This document shows, in pieces, positions 1 through 6,027 of a stretch of 29,726 nt of DNA. The stretch lies in assembly GCA_964361185.1 (NCBI GenBank), contig CAYHZS010000003.1:1-29726 (forward strand), read 5' to 3'. The notes under the pieces were generated by a model that searched no databases, was not told the DNA's origin, and was given only the letters and a program-made list of their open reading frames with translations. The number at the start of each line of letters is the position of its first letter. The stretch's first letter is position 1. A program made the translations under genes and the position numbers. Source of the DNA: JBAZYZ01 sp964361185. GTDB taxonomy: Bacteria; Patescibacteriota; Minisyncoccia; Phycocordibacterales; VMEP01.

Positions 1-27
1 AACCACGTCTACACTTAATTCCAGTAT

Positions 28-633
28 TCAAATATCAAAAGTTCCTCCACCGAAGTCGTAGACGGCAATTTTTTCATTCTTCTTCTTATTGAATCCGTAA
101 GCAAGCGCGGCGGCCGTAGGTTCGTTTATTATGCGCTTAACATCGAGTCCCGCAATTGCTCCCGCGTCTTTGGTGGCTTTTCTCTGGGCATCATTAAAGT
201 AAGCTGGCACGGTAATAACCGCTTCAGTTATTTTTTCACCAAGTTTTGCCTCGACATCATGTTTTATTTTTTGGAGAATCATGGCCGAAATTTCTTCCGG
301 ACGGTAGGATTTGTCTCCCATTTTCACCTTAACTCCGCCGTCATCAGCTTTTTCCGTCCTAAATGACACCATAGTGCGGTCCTTTTCGATTTCTTTTTCG
401 TCAAATCGGTGTCCCATAAAACGCTTAATACCCGAAATGGTGTTTTCGGAATTCGTTACTGCTTGTCTTTTGGCCAACAAACCTGCTAAACGCTCACCAT
501 TCTTGGTAAGAGCTACGACAGAAGGGGTCGTTCTGACTCCCTCTATGTTTTCAATAATTTTCGGCTGTCCCCCTTCAATTATAGCGACCGCCGAATTTGT
601 TGTGCCCAAATCTATTCCGATTATTTTAGCCAT
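28..633 (-). CDS. dnaK: Chaperone DnaK (Hsp70), N-terminal part, interrupted by an in-frame TGA at the window edge
   Basis: ATP-dependent Hsp70 chaperone of the cytoplasm. It binds unfolded segments and works with GrpE, encoded just upstream. The visible 201 residues cover the first part of the actin-like ATPase domain: phosphate-1 loop IGIDLGTTNSAVA at the N-terminus, the AVITVPAYFNDAQRKATKDA segment, INEPTAAALAYG, and phosphate-2 loop DFGGGTFDI. I chose the ATG at 633 because it gives the canonical MAKIIGIDLGTT start; the open frame runs further upstream without homology. Directly after TFDI the frame meets TGA (28-30). The remaining 27 nt read ILELSVDVV in the same frame, which still matches the DnaK sequence after TFD(I/V)S. 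The TGA therefore replaces an expected Ser codon (TCA to TGA is one change). This may be a sequencing error near a contig end or a real nonsense mutation. The family is certain; the state of the gene is open. Confidence 0.9.
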   Translation of the reverse strand: MAKIIGIDLGTTNSAVAIIEGGQPKIIENIEGVRTTPSVVALTKNGERLAGLLAKRQAVTNSENTISGIKRFMGHRFDEKEIEKDRTMVSFRTEKADDGGVKVKMGDKSYRPEEISAMILQKIKHDVEAKLGEKITEAVITVPAYFNDAQRKATKDAGAIAGLDVKRIINEPTAAALAYGFNKKKNEKIAVYDFGGGTFDI

Positions 634-655
634 GGTATTTATTAAAAAATTAAAA

Positions 656-1249
656 TTATTTATTATGCAAAAAAGCGGTAACTCGCGCCGGACGGAGCAC
701 TTTGCCATTCAGAATATAACCCTTCTGGAGCACTGTCGCAATTTTCCCGTCCTGACTTTTGTCATCCATGGAAACAACTTCTACAACGACATGATGTTCG
801 AACTTTACATCATCTTTTTCCTTTGGGCAAATTTCCGCTATGCCATGGCTGATCAAAACGGCACTAAACTGATTTTTTATATATTCGATGCCGGTGCGCC
901 AATTTTCTGACACGGACCCCCAAGCCTCTTTATTTGCCATAGCCATTTCAAAACTGTCAAGAACCGGAAGTAGTTCCATAATTATACGCTCGCTGGCAAA
1001 TTGAATACTCTCTATGCGCTTGGTGTCAGACTCTCTCTGCAGATTTATATAATCGGCCTTGGCTCTCTGCCAACCCGAAAGATACTCTCCGCGCTCCTTG
1101 GAACATTTAGCCAATTTTTCCCGCAGATTTTTAAGTTTCTGCTGGATATTTTCCTCTCCTGTTTCTTCTTCCGTGGGCTCTAGAGTGATGTCATTCTCAT
1201 TATCGATGTTTTTGGTGTCTTTAGGGGAGTTTTGATTTTTATCAGGCAT
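656..1249 (-). CDS. grpE: Nucleotide exchange factor GrpE
   Basis: Cofactor that releases ADP from DnaK and resets the Hsp70 cycle. The 197-residue protein has a charged, disordered N-terminus (residues 1-40), a long coiled-coil helix (about 38-95, rich in Lys, Glu and Leu, including KLAKCSKERGEYLSGWQRAKAD), and a C-terminal beta domain ending GKVLRPARVTAFLHNK, the GrpE signature region. The ATG at 1249 gives a normal length; an upstream extension of 25 codons would read through the heptad-repeat spacer and is unlikely. It lies 22 bp upstream of dnaK on the same strand, so the two are probably co-transcribed. I see no CIRCE-type or heat-shock operator in front of it, only a palindromic repeat. 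Confidence 0.95.
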   Translation of the reverse strand: MPDKNQNSPKDTKNIDNENDITLEPTEEETGEENIQQKLKNLREKLAKCSKERGEYLSGWQRAKADYINLQRESDTKRIESIQFASERIIMELLPVLDSFEMAMANKEAWGSVSENWRTGIEYIKNQFSAVLISHGIAEICPKEKDDVKFEHHVVVEVVSMDDKSQDGKIATVLQKGYILNGKVLRPARVTAFLHNK

Positions 1250-1351
1250 ATGTTTTTTAAGGTCTATAGTTGATAGTCTATAGTCTATAGAAATGACGTA
1301 CGCTATAAAAATTTTTGCTAACAACCACGGACTATAGACTACAAACTAGAT
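1250..1351 (-). repeat. Heptad-repeat spacer between rpsI and grpE
   Basis: The spacer is framed by two blocks of 7-bp units. On the plus strand four exact heptads run 1264-1291 (CTATAGT, TGATAGT, CTATAGT, CTATAGA). A second block runs about 1321-1348 (ACAACCA, CGGACTA, TAGACTA, CAAACTA) and ends 3 nt from the rpsI stop. The blocks are inverted relative to each other (CTATAG with AGT against ACT with CTATAG), so the spacer can form a stem with an AT-rich loop. The mnmA leader at 13666-13748 belongs to the same family. Confidence 0.8.
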
Positions 1352-1777
1352 TTAACGCTTACTCCACTGCGGCGCTTTTCTGGCTTTTTTTAGGCCGAAT
1401 TTGCGGCGCTCCTTGGCTCTCGGATCGCGCTTCAAAAATCCGAGTTTTTTCAGCTTAATTCGGGCCTCGTGATTTTCATTGGTAAGAACACGTGACACTC
1501 CGTGGCGAATGGCTTCCGCTTGAGAATGAATTCCTCCGCCGGAGACCGAAACTGAAACCGTGTATTTACCAGGAAATTTTCCCGCAGTAAAGGGATCGTT
1601 AACTACGGAACGTAATTCTTCCGTCGGGAAATATACCTCAAGCTCCTTGCCGTTTATGGAGAATGTGGTCTTAGGAGCTTCGGTCATGCGCACGCGTGCG
1701 GTAGAGGTTTTTCTCCGGCCAATAGCTTCCGTATACCTCTCTTCATTCCTGCTTTTTGTAATAATTTTTTTATCCAT
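1352..1777 (-). CDS. rpsI: 30S ribosomal protein S9 (uS9)
   Basis: Small-subunit protein whose basic C-terminal tail reaches toward the P-site tRNA. The 141 residues include the diagnostic AIGRRKTSTARVR motif near residue 18, GGGIHSQAEAIRHGVSR in the middle, and the basic tail ending KKARKAPQWSKR, the expected S9 terminus. It follows rplM by 28 bp in the usual rplM-rpsI order. The N-terminus is slightly extended (MDKKIITKSRNEERY) relative to short bacterial S9 proteins. No Shine-Dalgarno sequence precedes the ATG. Confidence 0.97.
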   Translation of the reverse strand: MDKKIITKSRNEERYTEAIGRRKTSTARVRMTEAPKTTFSINGKELEVYFPTEELRSVVNDPFTAGKFPGKYTVSVSVSGGGIHSQAEAIRHGVSRVLTNENHEARIKLKKLGFLKRDPRAKERRKFGLKKARKAPQWSKR

Positions 1778-1805
1778 AATGTTATAAGTTTCAAGTATTA
1801 CTTTT

Positions 1806-2150
1806 CTATTCTGTGATTACAAGGTTCTTAAGCATTTTAGCTTGAAGTTTATTTTTCGGAAGCATTCCCTTTATAGCCCTTTTGAAAACCTCTCCATATC
1901 CGCGGCGGAGAGCTAAGCTTTTCAACGTCTCTTCTTTAAGCCCCCCTGGATATCCAGAATATCTTTTATATACTTTATTGTCCCTTTTCTTTTCGCTGAT
2001 TCGGGCATGGGAAGCATTAGTAATCTTAACAGTCACAGATGGAGACAGATTACGCTTAAATCCAGTTATATTTTTCCCAATGAGAAAACGTGCGGCTTCC
2101 GTGGCAACTTTTCCTATTGTTTTATCTTTGGCGTCTATCGTGTAAATCAT
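1806..2150 (-). CDS. rplM: 50S ribosomal protein L13 (uL13), short form
   Basis: Early-assembly large-subunit protein. At 114 residues it is clearly shorter than the ~142 residues usual in bacteria: it lacks about 12 residues before the IDAKDKTIGKVATEAARFL core and about 15 after the KGMLPKNKLQAKMLKNL segment. Core signatures GYPGGLKEET and AIKGMLPKNKL are intact, so the protein is trimmed at both ends rather than broken. Such trimming is common in reduced CPR genomes. Only 4 bp separate it from rplQ, implying coupled translation. Confidence 0.95.
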   Translation of the reverse strand: MIYTIDAKDKTIGKVATEAARFLIGKNITGFKRNLSPSVTVKITNASHARISEKKRDNKVYKRYSGYPGGLKEETLKSLALRRGYGEVFKRAIKGMLPKNKLQAKMLKNLVITE

Positions 2151-2154
2151 ATGT

Positions 2155-2511
2155 TTAGACGAATTCTATAACGGCCATTTTGCTGGCGTCCCCTTTCCTT
2201 CTTGCTGATAATTTTAATACTCTGGTAAACCCACCTTTGCGCTTTTCGTAACGCGGAGCAATTTCGGAAATTAGCTTTTTAACAGCCTTATTCTGGTTAA
2301 AAAGGCGGGCTAGAATAATCCTATGTGAGGATAGATCTTTCTTCTTAGCCCTACTTATCAGCTTTTCAATAAAAGGACGAAGCTCTTTCGCTTTTGCTTC
2401 CGTAGTGGTTATCTTTTCTTTGTTTATGAGCGACAAAGCAAGCAATTTAAGAAGTGCTTTTCTTTGATCGCGTGTTCGGCTTAGTTTTCTGTTTTTATTA
2501 TGATGTAACAT
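2155..2511 (-). CDS. rplQ: 50S ribosomal protein L17 (bL17)
   Basis: Large-subunit protein near the exit tunnel. The 118-residue sequence starts MLHHNKNRKLSRTRDQRKAL, the standard L17 N-terminus (HRKLGRTSSHRKAL-like), contains the central TTEAKAKELRPFIEKLISRA segment, and ends with the KGGFTRVLKLSARRKGDASKMAVIEFV region. It sits directly downstream of rpoA, the conserved bacterial order. A weak GGAAG lies about 10 nt before the ATG. Confidence 0.97.
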   Translation of the reverse strand: MLHHNKNRKLSRTRDQRKALLKLLALSLINKEKITTTEAKAKELRPFIEKLISRAKKKDLSSHRIILARLFNQNKAVKKLISEIAPRYEKRKGGFTRVLKLSARRKGDASKMAVIEFV

Positions 2512-2538
2512 GGTCTTTGGCTTCCAAATGAGGGCTCT

Positions 2539-3504
2539 TTATTTGAGTGTTATTCCGTAATTAGACAGAACCCTTTTGATTTCTTGGATTCCTTTCTCTC
2601 CTAAACCATCTATTCCAAGAAGGTCTTCTTTCTTTTTCCTGGACAAACCTCCAATGGTGCGGATATTGGCATTTGAAAGCGCGTTTAGGGTTCGAGTGGA
2701 AAAGTTCAGACTGTCTATCCTTGTCTTCATGGCTTCAGAATCAATGATATCTTTTTGCTTCCGGTCTTCCCTATCCTCGTTTTCACCACCCTCAGTAATT
2801 TCTTCCATAACTTCCTTAAATCCAACAATGGCTTTAAGTTGCTGTATCATAACGTCAATCGAATATTCCAAAGCCTCTCGTGAAGTGAGCGTTCCATCAG
2901 TCTCAATTGAAATACGGAGGCGATTATAGTCTGTCCTGTCCCCGACGCGCATATGTTCTACCTCATAGGAAACCCTTCTGATTGGGGCAAAAATGGCATC
3001 CACGGCTATAGTTCCTATGTCAACTTTATCCTTGTGTATGGTTTCCTTAGCCACGTATCCAAGACCTTTTTCTACTTTCATTTCAATATCGAGCTCGGTA
3101 TTCTTTCCCACTATCTCCGAGATATACTGGTCTTTGGTCAGAATTTCAATCTGCCCTGGTACTTTGATATCTTTGGCCGTGATTACGTGAGGTCCTTTTA
3201 CGTGCAGATTGATCGACTGGGGTTCGTCAGTGAGCATTTTAAACCGGACTTTCTTTAAGTTTATGAGAATTGTGATTATGTCCTCTTTTACCCCTTCTAT
3301 CGTTGAAAATTCATGGCTAACTCCGCTTATTTTAACCAAAGTAATAGCAGCGCCCGGAAGAGAAGACAATATTATTCGGCGAAGAGAATTGCCCAAAGTA
3401 TGCCCGTAGCCGGGATAAAGTCCGTCGATTTCATAAACTCCGCTATTTCCATCTTCGGAAATAACCTTAGGTTTTGACGGTAAAATTATTGTATGATCTG
3501 ACAT
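2539..3504 (-). CDS. rpoA: DNA-directed RNA polymerase subunit alpha
   Basis: Alpha subunit, which nucleates core polymerase assembly as a dimer and contacts activators and UP elements. I place the start at the ATG at 3504 (MSDHTIILPSKP), giving 321 residues; the open frame extends 24 codons upstream through hydrophobic sequence unlike RpoA. The N-terminal domain shows EIDGLYPGYGHTLGNSLRR, the dimerisation helix, and the insert domain follows. A charged linker (about 235-255, GGENEDREDRKQKD) leads to the C-terminal domain with the helix-hairpin-helix region LSNANIRTIGGLSRKKKEDL and LLGIDGLGEKGIQEI. Both domains are complete. It follows rpsD in the classical rpsM-rpsK-rpsD-rpoA-rplQ order. Confidence 0.97.
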   Translation of the reverse strand: MSDHTIILPSKPKVISEDGNSGVYEIDGLYPGYGHTLGNSLRRIILSSLPGAAITLVKISGVSHEFSTIEGVKEDIITILINLKKVRFKMLTDEPQSINLHVKGPHVITAKDIKVPGQIEILTKDQYISEIVGKNTELDIEMKVEKGLGYVAKETIHKDKVDIGTIAVDAIFAPIRRVSYEVEHMRVGDRTDYNRLRISIETDGTLTSREALEYSIDVMIQQLKAIVGFKEVMEEITEGGENEDREDRKQKDIIDSEAMKTRIDSLNFSTRTLNALSNANIRTIGGLSRKKKEDLLGIDGLGEKGIQEIKRVLSNYGITLK

Positions 3505-3556
3505 ATTACTTTTTTGATTTATTATTAAAAATAAATAAACTTCACTGGTAAAATAA

Positions 3557-4186
3557 CTAACGACTATAAAATTCAATGACAGTTGATAAATTAAACGGTA
3601 AATTGCTTTCTTTAGGTGCTGATTTTATCTCTCCTTCCGCCGTGTCAGAACGCAATATAATCCACGGAGGTGTATTCGTGCGGTCAGACAACTTCTTGAA
3701 AGCTTCGGTAAACGGAACGCGTCCCTTGCTTCCTTCTCTGACCGAAATGATGTTCCCTATCTCTACTTGGTGGGATGGGACCGAGAACCTTTTCCCATTT
3801 ACCAATATGTGCCCGTGAGCTACAAGCTGCCTTGCGTGCGTGCGCGACTTTGCGAGGCCTATTCGGAATACGACGTTATCAAGACGGCGCTCAAGCATTT
3901 CATAGAGCTTATCCGCCGGATTAATACCCTTCGTACCGGAAGCTGTTTTAACATAGTTAGAAAACTGCCTCTCCCCGACACCGTAGGTATTGCGAACCTT
4001 CTGCTTCTCCCGGAGCTGTAATCCGAATTCTGTCGTCACAGAACGGTGCTTTCTTTCCGAACTTATTATTCCAGGCGGGTAAGGTTTTTTTACGAAAATG
4101 CACTTAGGAGTAAAACACTTTTCCCCTTTCAGAAAAAGTTTTTCTCCGGCCCTTCGGCATGTGCTACATTTTTTATCTTGAATCAT
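3557..4186 (-). CDS. rpsD: 30S ribosomal protein S4 (uS4), zinc-binding type
   Basis: Primary 16S rRNA-binding protein that starts 30S assembly. The 209 residues keep a four-cysteine zinc-knuckle arrangement near the N-terminus (CSTC at 8-11, then KCFTPKC about 20 residues on), so this is the C+ form of S4. The S4 RNA-binding domain follows: LERRLDNVVFRIGLAKSRTHARQLVAHGHILVNG, the expected hallmark. The C-terminus FNLSTVIEFYSR is canonical. The gene is separated from rpsK by a spacer of exact heptads. Confidence 0.97.
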   Translation of the reverse strand: MIQDKKCSTCRRAGEKLFLKGEKCFTPKCIFVKKPYPPGIISSERKHRSVTTEFGLQLREKQKVRNTYGVGERQFSNYVKTASGTKGINPADKLYEMLERRLDNVVFRIGLAKSRTHARQLVAHGHILVNGKRFSVPSHQVEIGNIISVREGSKGRVPFTEAFKKLSDRTNTPPWIILRSDTAEGEIKSAPKESNLPFNLSTVIEFYSR

Positions 4187-4190
4187 GAAT

Positions 4191-4260
4191 TTGGAGATTA
4201 GATGTTAGAAATTGGAAGTTGGATTTCTAATTTCTAATTTCCAACCTCTAACTTCTAGTT
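4191..4260. repeat. Ten exact 7-bp units forming a palindrome between rpsK and rpsD
   Basis: Read on the plus strand, 70 nt divide into ten heptads with no remainder. The first five fit TT(A/G)GANN: TTGGAGA, TTAGATG, TTAGAAA, TTGGAAG, TTGGATT. The next five fit TC(T/C)A(A/G)NN: TCTAATT, TCTAATT, TCCAACC, TCTAACT, TCTAGTT. The two halves are inverted copies, so the array folds into one long hairpin. It begins 4 nt from the rpsD start codon and its last base is the first base of the rpsK stop codon. Confidence 0.9.
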
Positions 4261-4694
4261 TAGACCGTCCTTGGTTTCTTGGGCTTAGGGCCGTTATGCG
4301 GTATCGGCGTCCTGTCCTTTACCCCCGTTAATTCAATTCCTTTTGATATGAAACCTCTTATAGCCGACTCGCGTCCTGAACCAACCCCCTTAACTATTAC
4401 ATTGACCTCTTTAATACCCATATTTTGAGCTTTTTCACCAATAAGCTCGCCTACTTTGGCGGCAGCAAAAGGCGTTCCCTTCTTAGCCCCCTTAAAGCCT
4501 ATTGAACCGGAAGAGGACCAGGCAAGGGCATTGCCCTCCTTGTCTGTAAGAAGGAGCTTAGTGTTATTGTATGTTGACTGTACATACATAGTTCCAACAG
4601 AGACTCTTTTTTTCGGGGAACGGGAAAGAGCAACACCGGTCTTAGTGGCTTCTCCTTCCCCCTCTTCTTTTGTGACTATTTTCTTCTTTCCCAT
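4260..4694 (-). CDS. rpsK: 30S ribosomal protein S11 (uS11)
   Basis: Platform protein of the small subunit. The 144-residue protein has a basic N-terminal extension (about 30 residues, KKKIVTKEEGEGEATKTG) before the conserved core: YVQSTYNNTKLLLTDKEGN, AWSSSGSIGFKGAKKGTPFAA, VIVKGVGSGRESAIRGF, and the C-terminus RTPIPHNGPKPKKPRTV. The core is complete. The start codon lies exactly at the boundary of a ~280-bp leader that duplicates the rpmJ leader, so the two genes probably share any regulation acting through that element. Confidence 0.97.
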   Translation of the reverse strand: MGKKKIVTKEEGEGEATKTGVALSRSPKKRVSVGTMYVQSTYNNTKLLLTDKEGNALAWSSSGSIGFKGAKKGTPFAAAKVGELIGEKAQNMGIKEVNVIVKGVGSGRESAIRGFISKGIELTGVKDRTPIPHNGPKPKKPRTV

Positions 4695-4971
4695 GGCTGA
4701 TTTTTAAGGAATGAAGCGACTATATCTACGATATAAATGGTTCGCTCGTTTGAAATGTGAGTGTACTCCCATTTCTCACTCGCTGCCATTTATAAAAATC
4801 GCCACCCGCCTAAATTTTTGCTTCTACCTTACTTTTTATAAATTACTTCTTGTATAATATTTCTAATCTTTCCGTAGGTTATTGCTTAGCTCGCAAAAAC
4901 TTTGGCGGGTAATATTCCGCAAATCGCGGATTGAATGTTCGACAAGCAAACACTCAATCCGCGAGCGGAAG
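4692..4971 (-). repeat. Duplicated leader element, copy 1 (rpsM-rpsK spacer)
   Basis: This 280-bp spacer matches the 210-bp spacer before rpmJ (5499-5708) along its whole length. It has four substitutions and one 70-bp extra segment. It starts at the rpsK ATG and ends 2 nt beyond the rpsM stop. It contains a strong hairpin, arms 4924-4939 and 4949-4964 (11 perfect pairs, one mismatch, 4 more; loop of 9), next to the rpsM end. It also holds longer-range imperfect arms (CCCGCC...TTTTTGC type) that could fold the whole element. The hairpin has no following T-run, so it is not an ordinary Rho-independent terminator. Possible roles are a processing site, a regulatory leader or a MITE-like element. 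Confidence 0.85.
4732..4794. repeat. 63-bp palindromic insertion nested in leader element copy 1
   Basis: This is the core of the segment present in copy 1 and absent from copy 2. Its ends are perfect 9-bp inverted repeats (TATAAATGG and CCATTTATA), with a second inverted pair inside (GAAATGTGAGTG against CATTTCTCACT). The flanks share a TATA tetranucleotide. The shape is that of a very small insertion with terminal inverted repeats. Confidence 0.7.
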
Positions 4972-4973
4972 TT

Positions 4974-5354
4974 TTATGTCTTCTCCGTCTTACGCCTACC
5001 GCTACCCATTGTTTTTCGCACGTTGCCTCGAATCGTCCGTGAATTTGTTTTAGTGCGCTGTCCGCGAACCGGCAGGCGTTTGGTATGACGACTTCCCCTA
5101 TAGCTTTTTATGTCCTTAAGGCGTTTTATGTTTTGCGACACCTCTCTACGCAGATCTCCTTCAAGCTTTAATCCTTCTATTTCTTTTTTTATTTTACTCT
5201 CGTCTTCCGTAGAAAGTTCTTTTGGGCGTTTTCCGTAATCAACTTTTGCCTTGCTTAAAATCTGATGGGCACGCGAACGGCCTATCCCATAAATTATGGT
5301 TAGACCTATTTCTATTCGCTTGTCTTCCGGAATAGTTATACCTAGTACTCTCAT
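4974..5354 (-). CDS. rpsM: 30S ribosomal protein S13 (uS13)
   Basis: Head protein of the small subunit that contacts P-site tRNA and forms intersubunit bridges. The 126 residues start MRVLGITIPEDKRIEIGLT and include IYGIGRSRAHQIL (the helix-two-turn-helix region), followed by the C-terminal basic segment with YRGSRHTKRLPVRGQRTKTN, the S13 signature. Length and both ends are normal. It lies 33 bp downstream of rpmJ in the conserved infA-rpmJ-rpsM order. Confidence 0.97.
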   Translation of the reverse strand: MRVLGITIPEDKRIEIGLTIIYGIGRSRAHQILSKAKVDYGKRPKELSTEDESKIKKEIEGLKLEGDLRREVSQNIKRLKDIKSYRGSRHTKRLPVRGQRTKTNSRTIRGNVRKTMGSGRRKTEKT

Positions 5355-5387
5355 TTTGATTTTAAATATCTAAATCTTTAAATTTGC

Positions 5388-5501
5388 TTATCCCTGCTTC
5401 TGCTTATGGCGCTGATTATCGCAGATAACATGAACTCTTCCTTTCCTTCTAACCATCTTACATTTCGCGCATATTTTTTTAACAGATGATTTTACTTTCA
5501 T
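5388..5501 (-). CDS. rpmJ: 50S ribosomal protein L36 (bL36), zinc-binding form
   Basis: The smallest ribosomal protein, 37 residues, starting MKVKSSVKKICAKCKMVRRK and ending DNQRHKQKQG. Zinc ligands are intact: C11, C14, C27 and H32 (C-x2-C-x12-C-x4-H), so this is the C+ type. It is too short for many gene callers, but position between infA and rpsM plus the motif make it certain. Its ATG is the first base of the duplicated leader element (5499-5708), and no Shine-Dalgarno sequence is visible in that leader. Confidence 0.97.
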   Translation of the reverse strand: MKVKSSVKKICAKCKMVRRKGRVHVICDNQRHKQKQG

Positions 5502-5708
5502 GGCTGATTTTTAAGGAGTGAAGCGACTATAAAAATCGTCACCCGCCTAAATTTTTGCTTCTACTTTACTTTTTATAAATTACTTCTTGTATAATATTTC
5601 TAATCTTTCCGTAGGTTATTGCTTAGCTCGCAAAAACTTTGGCGGGTAATATTCCGCAAATCGCGGATTGAATGTTCGACAAGTAAACACTCAATCCGCG
5701 AGCGGAAG
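5499..5708 (-). repeat. Duplicated leader element, copy 2 (infA-rpmJ spacer)
   Basis: This 210-bp element is nearly identical to 4692-4971. It has the same boundaries relative to the downstream start codon, the same hairpin (arms 5661-5676 and 5686-5701), and distal arms at 5542-5558 and 5630-5646 that pair at 15 of 17 positions. It accounts for most of the 271 bp between infA and rpmJ; the rest (5709-5772) is A/T-rich with no feature I recognise. A TATAAT on the plus strand at about 5600 could be an antisense promoter but has no good -35. Confidence 0.85.
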
Positions 5709-5772
5709 CATTAAAAAACAAAAAAAGGAACATGTCCTTCTTTTTGCAAGGTTAGACTGTATACTAACCCAT

Positions 5773-5994
5773 CTATCCCCTTTTTACAACCCTCCCCTTG
5801 CCCCCATAGGGGTCAAGCAAGACTGTAACCTTATCTCCGACTAAAACCTTAATGCGGTGCAATCTCATTTTTCCGGAAAGATAAGCCAGAATTTCCTCGC
5901 CATTATCAAGTTTCACCCGAAATAACGTGCTGGGAAGAGCCTCTGTCACCATTCCCTGGGCGATCAATTCTTTAGCAATTTCCTGGTCACTCAT
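5773..5994 (-). CDS. infA: Translation initiation factor IF-1
   Basis: Small OB-fold factor that binds the 30S A-site during initiation. The 73 residues are full length, with the conserved GMVTEALPSTLFRVKLDNGEE, GKMRLHRIKVLVGDKVTV and DPYGGKGRVVKR segments. The usual bacterial ending YDLTKGRIxxR is here LLDPYGGKGRVVKRG, a mild variant. It is the promoter-proximal member of the cluster in this window. The next gene upstream (6028-7377) is unrelated. Confidence 0.97.
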   Translation of the reverse strand: MSDQEIAKELIAQGMVTEALPSTLFRVKLDNGEEILAYLSGKMRLHRIKVLVGDKVTVLLDPYGGKGRVVKRG

Positions 5995-6027
5995 TCTTTA
6001 TAGTTGCAGATAATAACAAACAATTGG

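Noticed and set aside
1..30. TGA recoded as glycine (as in Gracilibacteria/Absconditabacteria)
   Set aside because: TGA terminates the SDR, exonuclease, FecR and other genes at natural C-termini, and no other conserved gene carries an internal TGA. At the dnaK site homologues have Ser, not Gly.
311..910. 199-codon plus-strand open frame over dnaK/grpE
   Set aside because: Antisense shadow of two certain genes; composition reflects their reverse complement.
4187..4260. CRISPR-like repeats in the rpsK-rpsD and other spacers
   Set aside because: Units are 7 bp with no spacers and no cas genes; the arrays are palindromic tandem heptads.
4924..4964. Hairpin after rpsM as a Rho-independent terminator
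   Set aside because: Strong stem but no T-run after it on the minus strand, and it would cut an r-protein operon in two; annotated instead as part of the duplicated element.
5590..5610. Plus-strand TATAAT in the duplicated leader as an antisense promoter
   Set aside because: No acceptable -35 at 16-18 nt and no plus-strand gene downstream; kept only as a note under the element.
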